A stretch of 64,000 bases of DNA from Achromobacter xylosoxidans (GCF_014490035.1 NZ_CP061008.1:6634001-6698000), one strand, 5' to 3'. Shown: positions 49,450 through 60,144, counted from the stretch's first letter. The notes: a model not told the origin generated them from the letters alone. A program made the numbers and translations.

Positions 49450-51552
<2,103 letters not shown>

Positions 51553-51570
51553 GGTGGGTTAGTCCTTAAA

Positions 51571-52041
51571 TTACCAGCGGAAATGGCTGAAGGCCTTGTT
51601 GGCCTCTGCCATCTTGTGCGTGTCTTCGCGCTTCTTCATCGCGGCGCCACGACCTTCGGAGGCGTCGATCAGTTCGCCAGCAAGACGCAGATCCATCGAC
51701 TTCTCGCCACGCTTCTTGGCGGCTTCACGGAGCCAACGCATAGCCAGGGCCAGGCGGCGCACGGGGCGCACTTCAACCGGCACTTGGTAGTTGGCACCGC
51801 CAACGCGGCGGCTCTTCACTTCGACGATCGGCTTGATGTTGTTGATCGCCAGGCTGAAAACTTCGATCGGCTCCTTGCCGGTCTTGGTTTGCACTTGCTC
51901 GAGGGCACCGTAGACGATGCGCTCGGCGACGGCCTTCTTGCCGTCCAGCATGACGACGTTCATGAACTTGGCGAGTTCGACGCTGCCGAACTTGGGATCG
52001 GGCAGAATCTCGCGCTTGGGTACTTCGCGACGACGGGGCAT
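51571..52041 (-). CDS. rpsG: 30S ribosomal protein S7
   Basis: A 156-residue S7, which starts assembly of the 30S head and in E. coli represses the str operon through the S12-S7 spacer. [20 protein letters not shown] is the conserved start. The spacer to rpsL is long here (166 bases) and could hold such a site. Confidence 0.98.
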   Translation of the reverse strand: MPRRREVPKREILPDPKFGSVELAKFMNVVMLDGKKAVAERIVYGALEQVQTKTGKEPIEVFSLAINNIKPIVEVKSRRVGGANYQVPVEVRPVRRLALAMRWLREAAKKRGEKSMDLRLAGELIDASEGRGAAMKKREDTHKMAEANKAFSHFRW

Positions 52042-52207
52042 TGTTGCTTCCTTGTGTCTGTTCAGTTGAACCGTGTTTCATTACACGGCCATGGCCGTCC
52101 ATGGAGACGACCCCTTACGTGCCGCGCACATTCCCATCATCTGGATGGCGCGGTCGCACTTCCCTAGTGACGGACTTCCGCCACGCGGGGGTACTGCTGA
52201 CTCGTTA

Positions 52208-52585
52208 TTAAGCCTTCTTCGGGCGCTTGGCGCCGTACTTCGAGCGGGCTTGCTTACGATCCTTGACGCCTTGCAGGTCGAGGGAACCGCGCACGATGTG
52301 ATAACGCACACCGGGCAAGTCCTTCACACGACCGCCACGCACCAGAACCACCGAGTGCTCTTGCAGGTTGTGGCCTTCACCGCCGATGTACGAAATGACT
52401 TCGTAACCGTTGGTCAGACGCACTTTGGCAACCTTACGCAGAGCGGAGTTCGGCTTCTTGGGGGTGGTGGTGTACACGCGAGTGCACACGCCGCGGCGTT
52501 GCGGGCAGTTTTCGAGCGCGGGGCTCTTGCTTTTGATGATGCTGACTTCGCGCGGCTTGCGCACGAGTTGGCTAATGGTAGGCAT
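52208..52585 (-). CDS. rpsL: 30S ribosomal protein S12
   Basis: A 125-residue S12 of the decoding centre. The two loops that set streptomycin sensitivity, [11 protein letters not shown] and [13 protein letters not shown], carry the wild-type lysines, so no classical resistance change is present. It is the first gene of the str operon, about 310 bases from the best promoter, and is separated from rpoC by the signalling block. Confidence 0.98.
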
Positions 52586-53134
52586 GACCTTTGAAATCCC
52601 TTTTACGTACCACTGGGTAAGTACTTACGTACTCGTCTCCTCAAGCAGTGAACTTTCGGAGAAGGCAGTTCGCGCAAAACCGCCTCAAACGTTCGTATAC
52701 GTAAAAGAGCGGGCTTGCCAACAAACTATGACAAAACGCACAAAGCTGGATGCCGTGGAGCGACGACGCCGGAAAGACCCGATGCCGCGAAGCCGTGTGG
52801 TTTGGAAGACGAAAGGCTCGTGACGCACCCCGTTCCCAGACACCGTACTTCTGAGCCCTACCGCGGCCAGTTTTTGCGCGCGAAATAAAGCAGTAAGCCC
52901 TTTAGCATAACTGAGATAAAGGCTTGCTGTCAAAGAAAATTGTAAGTCAGGCGACGTGGCATATTGCCGGCAGAAGAACGCCAGTTCGGCGGCGCTCGCG
53001 GAAATTAGGGCCACATACACCAAAAAGCGGAACCGAAAACCGGGGCCACTGAGCGCGGCCGACTGCGGGAAAACGATAGCAGACTTTCCGGCGGCGGCCG
53101 GCGCCTGGCGCGGCGGCCAGTGTACCCGCCCGCG
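52586..53134 (-). promoter_or_regulatory. Upstream region of the str operon (549 bases without a convincing gene)
   Basis: No gene is visible. It contains the promoter at 52904-52933, a second possible promoter nearer rpsL (TTGGCA at 52716-52721 and TATACG at 52694-52699, 16 bases apart) and a perfect 12-base palindrome, GTAAGTACTTAC, at 52617-52628, just before the rpsL ribosome site. The part beyond 52934 is the 3' region of the response-regulator gene. Confidence 0.6.
52904..52933 (-). promoter_or_regulatory. Sigma-70 promoter of the str operon
   Basis: On the minus strand a perfect -35 TTGACA (52928-52933) is followed after 18 bases by TATGCT (52904-52909). It implies a leader of about 310 bases before rpsL. 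AT-rich flanks support it. Confidence 0.65.
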
Positions 53135-53839
53135 CTACTGGTCGGCGAACAGGTAGCCGCTGCCGTAGACCGTGCGTATCGGCAACATCACTCCGGCCAG
53201 CTCGGCCTTGCGGCGCAAGCGGCTGACGATCACGTCGATGCTGCGCGAACCGCTGGCGCGCACCGAACCGCCCTCGACCTGCAGCTCGTCACCCAGCTCG
53301 GTGCGGCCCACGGCCTTGCCCGCGACTTCCAGCAACGAGCGCACGATCAGGCGTTCATTGGCGGACAGGGAGATGGTCGCCCCCGAGGGCGCCGCCAGAG
53401 TCCAGCCCTGGTCGCGCAGTTCCCACTGTCCGTTCTGGGCGGCCTCGCCCACGGACGCCGCTTCCTGCCCCGCGGGCAGGCGACGGGCCAGGGACAACAG
53501 GATGCAGGCCAGTTCGCGCGGATCCTGCGGATCTGGCAGACAGGCGTCCGCGCCGCTTTGCAGGCAGCGCAGGCGGCTATCCACCGACATGCCGCGCCCC
53601 GTGACCACGATGCCCATCGACGACGAGCCGTGCAGACGCGCCACCAGGGCGTAGCCGATTTCGCCCAAGGTCCCGACATCCAGGACCACGACGTCATAGC
53701 CGCCGCCGTTGAGCAATCCAAACAATTCGAGAGACGTCGAGCAACCGCGTGCAGAAATACCAGCTTGCAACAATGCGGACACGGCAATGCCGCGAGCGGC
53801 CTCGTCCGGTGACATCATAAGTATGCGCAATTGATTCAT
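53135..53839 (-). CDS. Response regulator with degenerate receiver and OmpR-type DNA-binding domain
   Basis: A 234-residue protein. I start at the ATG at 53839 (MNQLRILMMSPDEAARGIAV) because the longer frame to 54022 adds 61 residues from the intergenic region. The receiver spans residues ~4-120 and keeps the phospho-acceptor Asp54 (VVVLDVG) and Thr80, but the first Asp of the acidic pocket is Pro11 and the conserved Lys of the KP motif is Asp103 (LPDPQDP). The C-terminal ~100 residues are a winged helix (SANERLIVRSLLEV, SRLRRKAELAG, VYGSGYLFAD). It probably binds DNA but responds poorly or not at all to phosphorylation. It is divergent from the canonical regulator next door. Confidence 0.85.
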   Translation of the reverse strand: MNQLRILMMSPDEAARGIAVSALLQAGISARGCSTSLELFGLLNGGGYDVVVLDVGTLGEIGYALVARLHGSSSMGIVVTGRGMSVDSRLRCLQSGADACLPDPQDPRELACILLSLARRLPAGQEAASVGEAAQNGQWELRDQGWTLAAPSGATISLSANERLIVRSLLEVAGKAVGRTELGDELQVEGGSVRASGSRSIDVIVSRLRRKAELAGVMLPIRTVYGSGYLFADQ

Positions 53840-53924
53840 ATCTGTTCCATCCGACCAACAACCTCGACCGGCTCCGCCCTCGCCATACTGAGGGAGGGGG
53901 AGAACGATTGAGACAGTGTGGCGC

Positions 53925-53940
53925 GTTGTTACGCAACAAC
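53925..53940. promoter_or_regulatory. Inverted repeat between the divergent response regulators
   Basis: GTTGTT-ACGC-AACAAC is a perfect inverted repeat with six-base arms and a four-base spacer. It lies in the 271-base shared promoter region, nearer the degenerate regulator. It is a good candidate operator for either winged-helix regulator; no direct evidence is available. Confidence 0.45.
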
Positions 53941-54110
53941 TCCAGTCAAGATTCGTCAACTTTGCAATGTTTGACAGTTCTTGCCATAACGTAGCCAGCC
54001 GGGGCCTCTCCCGAGTTATCATTCGTTTACACCTATATATTCCTTTCTCATCTTGCAGTAGGGCGCCATAGCGCGCGCTTGCGTAGCAAACCTTCGCGAG
54101 AACACGTCTG

Positions 54111-54827
54111 ATGAAAATCGCGTCGCTGGAAGACGACCTGGATCAAGCACGCCGCATCCAGCAAGTTCTGACCACTGCCGGATACGACTGCACCAGTTAT
54201 CAGCAAAGCCGCGATCTGCTGGCCGCGCTGCGCACTGAGCATTTCGACCTGGTGCTGCTGGACTGGCATCTGCCCGACATCGATGGTGATGATGTGGTGC
54301 GGTGGCTGCGTGCCAATATCGGTCCGCGCATCCCAGTCATCTTCCTGACCAATCGGTCCAGCGAGGACGATCTGGTGGAAGGCCTGCGCGCCGGCGCGGA
54401 CGACTACATCGTCAAACCGTTGCGCCCCCTGGAGCTGCTGGCGCGGGTGGCGGCCTTGCTGCGCCGCAGCCAGATCGCCGAACCTGCGGACGATGCCTTC
54501 GACGTGGCGCGTTATCGCATCGAGCCCGCCGCCCGCAGCATCACACTGGATTCCGCGGTTGTGCCGCTCGCCCCCAAGGAATTCGAACTGGCGCTGCTGT
54601 TTTTCCGCAATGTCGGCCGCCTCATGTCCCGCGACGTGCTGGCCGAATGCGTATGGAACCGGGAAATTCCGGCCACCTCGCGCACCCTGGACACTCATTT
54701 GTCGAACATCCGGCAAAAGCTCCAGCTGCGTCCGGAAAATGGCGTGCGCCTCACGTCTTCCTATGCGCTGGGCTACCGGCTCGAGCTGATCAGCTCGCCG
54801 GAAGACATCGCAGTCAATCCGCAGTAA
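54111..54827 (+). CDS. OmpR/PhoB-family response regulator
   Basis: A 238-residue canonical regulator. Acidic pair Asp8/Asp9 (SLEDDLDQA), phospho-acceptor Asp51 (LVLLDWHLPD), Thr80 and Lys102 (YIVKPLRP) are all present. The C-terminal winged helix includes APKEFELALLFFRNVGRLMS and SNIRQKLQLRPENGVRLTSS. It is followed by the LysM-FecR and CHASE2 kinase genes in the same direction, 33 and 10 bases apart, and is the likely target of that kinase. Confidence 0.93.
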   Translation: MKIASLEDDLDQARRIQQVLTTAGYDCTSYQQSRDLLAALRTEHFDLVLLDWHLPDIDGDDVVRWLRANIGPRIPVIFLTNRSSEDDLVEGLRAGADDYIVKPLRPLELLARVAALLRRSQIAEPADDAFDVARYRIEPAARSITLDSAVVPLAPKEFELALLFFRNVGRLMSRDVLAECVWNREIPATSRTLDTHLSNIRQKLQLRPENGVRLTSSYALGYRLELISSPEDIAVNPQ

Positions 54828-54860
54828 GCGCCTGCGCGCATCCCTGGAGAAACGAGAGTC

Positions 54861-55970
54861 ATGAGCCGCTGCCGCGCGCTTTCTTTGCTTGGCCTGATTT
54901 CCTGCCTCACGCTGATGGCGCCGGCGCACAGCCAGCCCGCCGGCGCGCTGGGGGATGATTTCATCTACCGCATCCGCCAAGGCGATACGCTGATCGACCT
55001 GGCGACCCGCTATACGCACAAGCCGGCCAACTGGAACCAGTTGCAGACCCTGAACAAGGTCGTCACGCCCGAAGCCCTGCCCATCGGGCTGGAGTTGCGC
55101 ATTCCCCTGTCCATGATTCCCGTGCGGCCCGCCGATGCCCGTGTCGTGCACGTCAGCGGCCAGGCGAACGTCGACGGCAAGGCCCTGCGGGCTGGCGACA
55201 CCGTGGCCGAAGGCAGTACGGTCGGCACCGCCGCCAACGGCTTCGTGACGCTGGAGCTGGCCGATGGTTCCAAGCTGACGCTGCCGGCTGGCGGTTCGGT
55301 CGAGCTGACGCGCCTGCGCCAGTTCGAAGGCACCGCGCTGACGGATTCCGTCGTCCAGGTGCAAAAGGGCGGCGTGGAATCGTCCGTGGCACCTGCGGGA
55401 CAAGGCGTGGGCCGTTTCGAAATCCGCACGCCGGTCGCAGTCACCGGCGTACGCGGCACGCGCTTCCGCGTGCAAAGCGGCGCACAAGGCGTGCACAGCG
55501 AAGTGCTGGAAGGCAGCGTGCGGCTGCAGCCCCACGCCCCCGGATCGGCTCCGGCCAAGCCCGTGGCGGTGGCCACGGGCTACGGCGCGGCGGTCGGCTC
55601 GGACGGCGTGGTCTCGGGCATGCGTGCGCTGCTGGATGCGCCGCAGCTGGGCACGCCCACGCGGGCGGGCGGCGGCGCCTGGACCGCCGACGTCTCGCCC
55701 GTGTCCGGCGCACAGAGCTATCTGGTGCGCGTTTCGCGCGATGCCGAAGGCGCGTTGCCGGTATCGTCGACGAGCTTCCCCAGCAACGACATCCGCTTTA
55801 CGGCGCCCGGTCCCGGCACCTACTACGTGTCGGTGCGCGCAGTGGATGACCTGGGCCTGAACGGGCGCGACGCGATCGCCACCTTCGAGGGCGCGAACAT
55901 GCTCCTGACCTCCGACGGCTCTGGCGTGGCCAGCGGCACGGGCGGCCTGATCACGCTGACCGATTACTAG
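54861..55970 (+). CDS. Secreted LysM-FecR domain protein
   Basis: A 369-residue exported protein. The signal peptide ends near APAHSQ. A LysM domain (YRIRQGDTLIDLATRY, near residues 36-82) should bind peptidoglycan. A FecR domain follows (ARVVHVSGQANVDGKALRAG to IRTPVAVTGVRGTRFRV), then a C-terminal region with two sandwich-like beta stretches (AYLV-type strands around SGAQSYLVRVSR). FecR domains often relay surface signals or scaffold envelope proteins. Its place between regulator and kinase makes a cell-wall sensing role plausible; this is inference. Confidence 0.88.
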   Translation: MSRCRALSLLGLISCLTLMAPAHSQPAGALGDDFIYRIRQGDTLIDLATRYTHKPANWNQLQTLNKVVTPEALPIGLELRIPLSMIPVRPADARVVHVSGQANVDGKALRAGDTVAEGSTVGTAANGFVTLELADGSKLTLPAGGSVELTRLRQFEGTALTDSVVQVQKGGVESSVAPAGQGVGRFEIRTPVAVTGVRGTRFRVQSGAQGVHSEVLEGSVRLQPHAPGSAPAKPVAVATGYGAAVGSDGVVSGMRALLDAPQLGTPTRAGGGAWTADVSPVSGAQSYLVRVSRDAEGALPVSSTSFPSNDIRFTAPGPGTYYVSVRAVDDLGLNGRDAIATFEGANMLLTSDGSGVASGTGGLITLTDY

Positions 55971-55980
55971 AGCCCGCCCC

Positions 55981-58302
55981 ATGGCCGATGCCGATCCGCA
56001 GGACCGGACCTCGCGCTCAGGGCTGTGGCTGACTGTGGCTTTGGCGGCGCTTGCCGCCATCCTGGGCGCTTTCAACGGCCTGGGCCGTTTCGACCAGATT
56101 CTTTATGACCGCGCCTTGTCGATGACCGGACGCGGTGCCGATCCCGATATCCTGATCGTCGCGATAGACGATGACAGCGTCAAGGCGCTGGGCCACTGGC
56201 CCTGGCGGCGCGCGGTCCACGCGGCGCTGCTGGACCGGCTCCAGGGCGCTCGCGCCGTCGCGCTGGACCTGATCTTCGCCGAGCCGGACATGGCCAATCC
56301 GAACGACGACCGCATCCTGGCCGACAGCATCCGGCGCCACGGCCGTACCGTCCTGCCGGTCGTGCTGGACCGGCTCGACCGCCCTGCCGCCGTCAACGAA
56401 CCCATCCCCGGCGTGTCGCAGGCCGCCGCCGCGAAAGGCTTCATCAACGCGCGCATCGACCCCGATGGCGTGGTGCGCGAAGCCACCCTGACCGCGCGGC
56501 TTGGAGACCGCCGCTGGAACCATCTGGCCTTGGCCATGCTCGACGTCGGCGGCGAACCGGATTCCGCGCAAAAGCTGTTGCAACGTGCCGCGCCTGACGG
56601 CAGCATCCTGATTCCCTACGCCGGCCCCACCGCGCATACGCGGACCGTGTCCTACCTGTCCGTGTTGCGTGGAGATCTGTCGCCGGAGGAACTGCGCGAC
56701 AAGTACGTGCTGGTCGGCGCCTGGGCCACCGGCCTGGGCGACGCCTACCCGACACCGGTTTCGCATGACGTCAGCGGCATGTCGGGGGTGGAGATCATCG
56801 CCAACCTGCTGCACGCCGCGCGCGACGACATCGCCTATAGGCTGCCGCCCGCCTGGTGCAACGCGCTGTTTGCGGCGCTGCCCGTGCTGCTGGCCTGCCT
56901 GGCCCTGTGGCGGCTGTCGCCCAAGCGGGCCCTGCTGGTCAGCCTGGCGCTGTTCGCCCTCATCCTGCTGACCGCGCTGCTGCTGCTGGCCTACGCCTAT
57001 GTGTGGTTCGCGCCCGCTGCGGCGCTGCTGGGCGTGACGCTGTGCTATCCGCTCTGGAGCTGGCGCAGCCAGGAGGCCGCGCTGCGCTACATGGACAACG
57101 AACTGCGCCGCCTGCAGCGCGAGTACCCGCAGGTGCTGAACGAGGCCGGCGCCCAGGGCGCGGGACCCAGCGTGTCGCTGGAGAGCCGCGTCGGGGAGCT
57201 GCGCCGGGCGCTGGCCCGCGTGCGCAACCTGCGCCGCTTCCTCGCTGACGGCCTGGACGGCATGCCGGACGCCACGCTGGTTTTCGATCAGGACGGCCGC
57301 ATGCAATTCCGCAACCAGGCTGCTGTCATGTATTTCCAGCGGCTGGGCATGCGCCCTCCCCGCGTCGGCCGTCCGGCCGCGCACCTGCTCGAGAAGACCA
57401 TCTCCGATCCCGCCACCCGCCAACGCGTCGCCGAAGCGCTCAGCGGCCAAGGCCCGGTCGCCGCGTCATCGCCCTGGAGCGCCGACCTGGAAATACGCGA
57501 CCACGCCGGGCGCGACCTGATCCTGAAATGCGCCCCCATCCATACCGCCGAAGGCAACTTCGCCGGCACCGTCACCACGCTGACGGACATCTCGCGCATC
57601 CGCCAGGCGGAACGCCAACGCGAGGAAACCCTGCGCTTCATCTCGCACGACATGCGCGCGCCCCAAAGCTCGATCCTCGCGCTGGTCGAAATGAAACAGG
57701 AAAGCGGTTCGACCGAAGGCCAGGGTGAAACCCTGGGCCGCATCGCCGCGCTGGCCAACCGCACGCTGCGCCTGGTCGACGATTTCGTGCACCTCACGCG
57801 CGCCGAGTCGATGACGATCAGCGCGGTGGAGCTGGATCTGGGTAGCCTGCTGCAGGACGCCGTGGACGAATTCTGGGCCTCGGCACAGAAACGCGGCATC
57901 GAACTCACCCTCGCGCTACCGCTGCCCGGCGCCTACGTCCGCGGCGATCAGACCCTGCTCATGCGCACGCTGTGCAATCTGATCGACAACGCCATCAAAT
58001 ACAGCCCGGCGGACACGCGGATCGAATGCGGCATCGACGAGGAACCTGGCTTCTGGCGCGTCAACATCCGCGATCAGGGACAGGGTATCGCAGCGCAGGA
58101 CCTGGCCCGCTTGTTCGAGCCGTTCTCGCGCGTGGGTGTGGAAACCCGCGGCGATGTTGGCGGCGCGGGCCTGGGCCTGGCATTCGTGCGCACGGTGGCC
58201 GAACGCCACGGTGGATCGGTCGAGGTCAGCAGCGAGCTGGGCGTGGGTTCGGTCTTCACGCTGCGCCTGCCGATGGCGCCGGAGGAAATGCCCGCGGCGT
58301 AG
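55981..58302 (+). CDS. CHASE2-domain sensor histidine kinase
   Basis: A 773-residue membrane sensor. A first helix (WLTVALAALAAILGAF) is followed by an extracytoplasmic CHASE2 domain to about residue 290 and by three helices near residues 295-365. A PAS-like domain follows (LVFDQDGRMQFRNQAAVMYF). The phospho-acceptor is His556 in RFISHDMRAPQSS, and the ATPase domain has NLIDNAIKYSP, DQGQGIAAQDL and GGAGLGLAFV. The set is complete for a working kinase. It starts ten bases after the LysM-FecR gene without a clear ribosome site, so it is probably coupled. Its likely partner is the OmpR-type regulator at 54111. Confidence 0.93.
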   Translation: MADADPQDRTSRSGLWLTVALAALAAILGAFNGLGRFDQILYDRALSMTGRGADPDILIVAIDDDSVKALGHWPWRRAVHAALLDRLQGARAVALDLIFAEPDMANPNDDRILADSIRRHGRTVLPVVLDRLDRPAAVNEPIPGVSQAAAAKGFINARIDPDGVVREATLTARLGDRRWNHLALAMLDVGGEPDSAQKLLQRAAPDGSILIPYAGPTAHTRTVSYLSVLRGDLSPEELRDKYVLVGAWATGLGDAYPTPVSHDVSGMSGVEIIANLLHAARDDIAYRLPPAWCNALFAALPVLLACLALWRLSPKRALLVSLALFALILLTALLLLAYAYVWFAPAAALLGVTLCYPLWSWRSQEAALRYMDNELRRLQREYPQVLNEAGAQGAGPSVSLESRVGELRRALARVRNLRRFLADGLDGMPDATLVFDQDGRMQFRNQAAVMYFQRLGMRPPRVGRPAAHLLEKTISDPATRQRVAEALSGQGPVAASSPWSADLEIRDHAGRDLILKCAPIHTAEGNFAGTVTTLTDISRIRQAERQREETLRFISHDMRAPQSSILALVEMKQESGSTEGQGETLGRIAALANRTLRLVDDFVHLTRAESMTISAVELDLGSLLQDAVDEFWASAQKRGIELTLALPLPGAYVRGDQTLLMRTLCNLIDNAIKYSPADTRIECGIDEEPGFWRVNIRDQGQGIAAQDLARLFEPFSRVGVETRGDVGGAGLGLAFVRTVAERHGGSVEVSSELGVGSVFTLRLPMAPEEMPAA

Positions 58303-58314
58303 CCGCGGCGTTCC

Positions 58315-59577
58315 CTATTGGAAGACGTGCGAGATCACGGCGGGCTTACCCGCCTTGACCTCCAGCGTCATGCGGTAGGGCGGCAGATCGGCGTTGCGCA
58401 GCACCACCTGGTACTTGCCGGGAATCAGCCGCAGTTCCTTGACCGGCGGACTGATGCCACGCGCCACGCCATTGATCCAGACCTCGCCCCATGGGCGGAT
58501 GTCCAATCGCACCTGCACGGGAACCGGTTTGGGTTTGGGAGCCTCTTCGGCCACGGCGGGAGTCTCCGCCGGCGCGGTCGCGGGTGAAGTTGGCGCAGTC
58601 CCAGACGCCTCGGCAGGCAGCGCCGGCTGAGCCGGAGTGTCACCCTGAGCTGGCGCGCTTCCCGCGACTGGGGGTTGAGGCGCGGATTCCTGCGGGGTTC
58701 GAACCTCGGGCAGCGATGGCGGCGCCACAGACGTGGCGCCCGGCGCCGATGGCGGCGGCAGGGGATGCACCGCCGGCGGGTTCGGCTGGACCACTTCGGA
58801 CCGGGTGATCAGCGCATTGGGCGCGCCCATGCCAGACTCGAACCAGGCATATACGCCCGCGCCGATCAACGCCACGATGAGCAGCAGCACCAGCAGCGGA
58901 TGGCGCCCGCGGGCGGGTTGATGCACTGCGGCAGCAGCCGCCGGCGCCGCGCGCGAAGCCGGTGCCGGAATCACCGGATCCGGCGCCGTTTCGACCTGCG
59001 CGGCGATGCCCAGCATGCCGGCCAGATCGGCCAGCGTCTGCGGGCGGTCGGCGGGCGCCATGGCCAGGCCGGCGTCGATCACTGACAGGAAGTGCGGGCT
59101 GTATTTCGGCAAACCCAGGGACGCGAGCGGTTCGTAGCTATCTTCAGCCCGGCGTTCGGGCGCCGGGACGGGCTTGCTGCCAATGATCAGGGCGTGCATC
59201 ACCGCGCACAAGGCGTAGATATCGCTCCAAGGGCCGCGCGGCCATTCCATCGAATCCGTGTAGAGTTCGAACGGCGCAAACCCCGGGGTCGGCGTGCGGG
59301 TGGCGCGGCGCGACCGCGCCACGACTAGTTCGGGCACCAGATGGGCACGGGCGTTTTCGTCCATGCCCACCGTGTCCAGCGAAATATCGCCGCAGATTTC
59401 ACCTTGGGCATGCAGCGCCATCAAGGATGGCAGCAGATCGGACAAAAGCCGCTTGATGCGGGTTTCCGGCACGCCCCCCGCCGTGCTGGCGGCGATGGCG
59501 CTCAGCGGACGCAGTGCAAGCGGCGCGGCGCCGGAAAAAGGGCCACGCGGCGTCAGGAGGCCGGCGGAAGAAGACAT
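58315..59577 (-). CDS. Membrane pseudokinase with C-terminal PEGA domain
   Basis: A 420-residue protein of Ser/Thr-kinase design that lacks the parts needed for catalysis. Only the C-lobe is present (residues ~40-190): catalytic loop EICGDISLDTV keeps Asp64 but has Cys-Gly for His-Arg, Ser for the following Lys and Thr for the metal-binding Asn. No glycine loop, VAIK lysine or DFG is found, while APFELY and SDIYALCAVMHAL match the APE and helix F regions. A Pro/Ala linker, one membrane helix (LLVLLLIVALIGAGVYAWF), a long Pro/Ala-rich stretch and a PEGA domain (IRPWGEVWINGVARG onward) follow. It probably acts as a scaffold. It converges with the kinase, 12 bases apart. Confidence 0.82.
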   Translation of the reverse strand: MSSSAGLLTPRGPFSGAAPLALRPLSAIAASTAGGVPETRIKRLLSDLLPSLMALHAQGEICGDISLDTVGMDENARAHLVPELVVARSRRATRTPTPGFAPFELYTDSMEWPRGPWSDIYALCAVMHALIIGSKPVPAPERRAEDSYEPLASLGLPKYSPHFLSVIDAGLAMAPADRPQTLADLAGMLGIAAQVETAPDPVIPAPASRAAPAAAAAVHQPARGRHPLLVLLLIVALIGAGVYAWFESGMGAPNALITRSEVVQPNPPAVHPLPPPSAPGATSVAPPSLPEVRTPQESAPQPPVAGSAPAQGDTPAQPALPAEASGTAPTSPATAPAETPAVAEEAPKPKPVPVQVRLDIRPWGEVWINGVARGISPPVKELRLIPGKYQVVLRNADLPPYRMTLEVKAGKPAVISHVFQ

Positions 59578-59732
59578 GATCGGGACTGCGCTGTCGCGCG
59601 ACAGCTGAATTAACTATGGAATAAGGCGAATATTATCCAATCCGCACCGCAAGGACATTGCCGAAAATGTCCGAGCGCATCAGGCTGTGGCACGATAGCG
59701 TACCGCTAAACCTCTCTACACCTTTGGAAGCC

Positions 59733-60128
59733 ATGAAAATTCGCGTTCTGAGTAGTCTGCTCGGCTTATCGGCCCTGCTGGCGGGCTGCGCCGGCGTCTC
59801 ATCCCAAAAGCCGGAAGCGCCTCCCACCGCGGAAGCCCTGGACCAGCTGCAGCAGGTACGCGACAAATATAGCGCCGGCCGCTACGGAGAAGTCATCCGC
59901 GGCGTCGCCACCTCCGACGCCCTGGCCACTTCCACCAAGGCCGTACGCATCGAGGCCTACAAGCTGCAGGCGTTCAGCTACTGCGTGAGCAAGTATCCGC
60001 GGCTGTGCGAAGACAGTTTCGCCCGCATTCTGGCCCTGGACCCCGCCTTTGAACTGGCGCCCAACGAAGCCGGCCATCCGGTCTGGGGACCCGTCTTCCG
60101 GCACGCGCAGGCACAGGTTCCAAAGTAA
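59733..60128 (+). CDS. tssQ: TssQ-family type VI secretion-associated lipoprotein
   Basis: A 131-residue lipoprotein. I start at the ATG at 59733 (MKIRVLSSLLGLSALLAGCA), which gives a clean lipobox LAGC at Cys19; a longer frame to 59658 puts 25 residues before the signal. The mature part is a helical repeat-like domain (YSAGRYGEVIRGVATSDALA, YCVSKYPRLCEDSFARILAL), resembling the TssQ family linked to type VI secretion clusters. It is divergent from the pseudokinase and followed by a terminator. The type VI link rests on family resemblance and is less sure than the lipoprotein call. Confidence 0.7.
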   Translation: MKIRVLSSLLGLSALLAGCAGVSSQKPEAPPTAEALDQLQQVRDKYSAGRYGEVIRGVATSDALATSTKAVRIEAYKLQAFSYCVSKYPRLCEDSFARILALDPAFELAPNEAGHPVWGPVFRHAQAQVPK

Positions 60129-60144
60129 CTTCCCCTGCGCCAGA

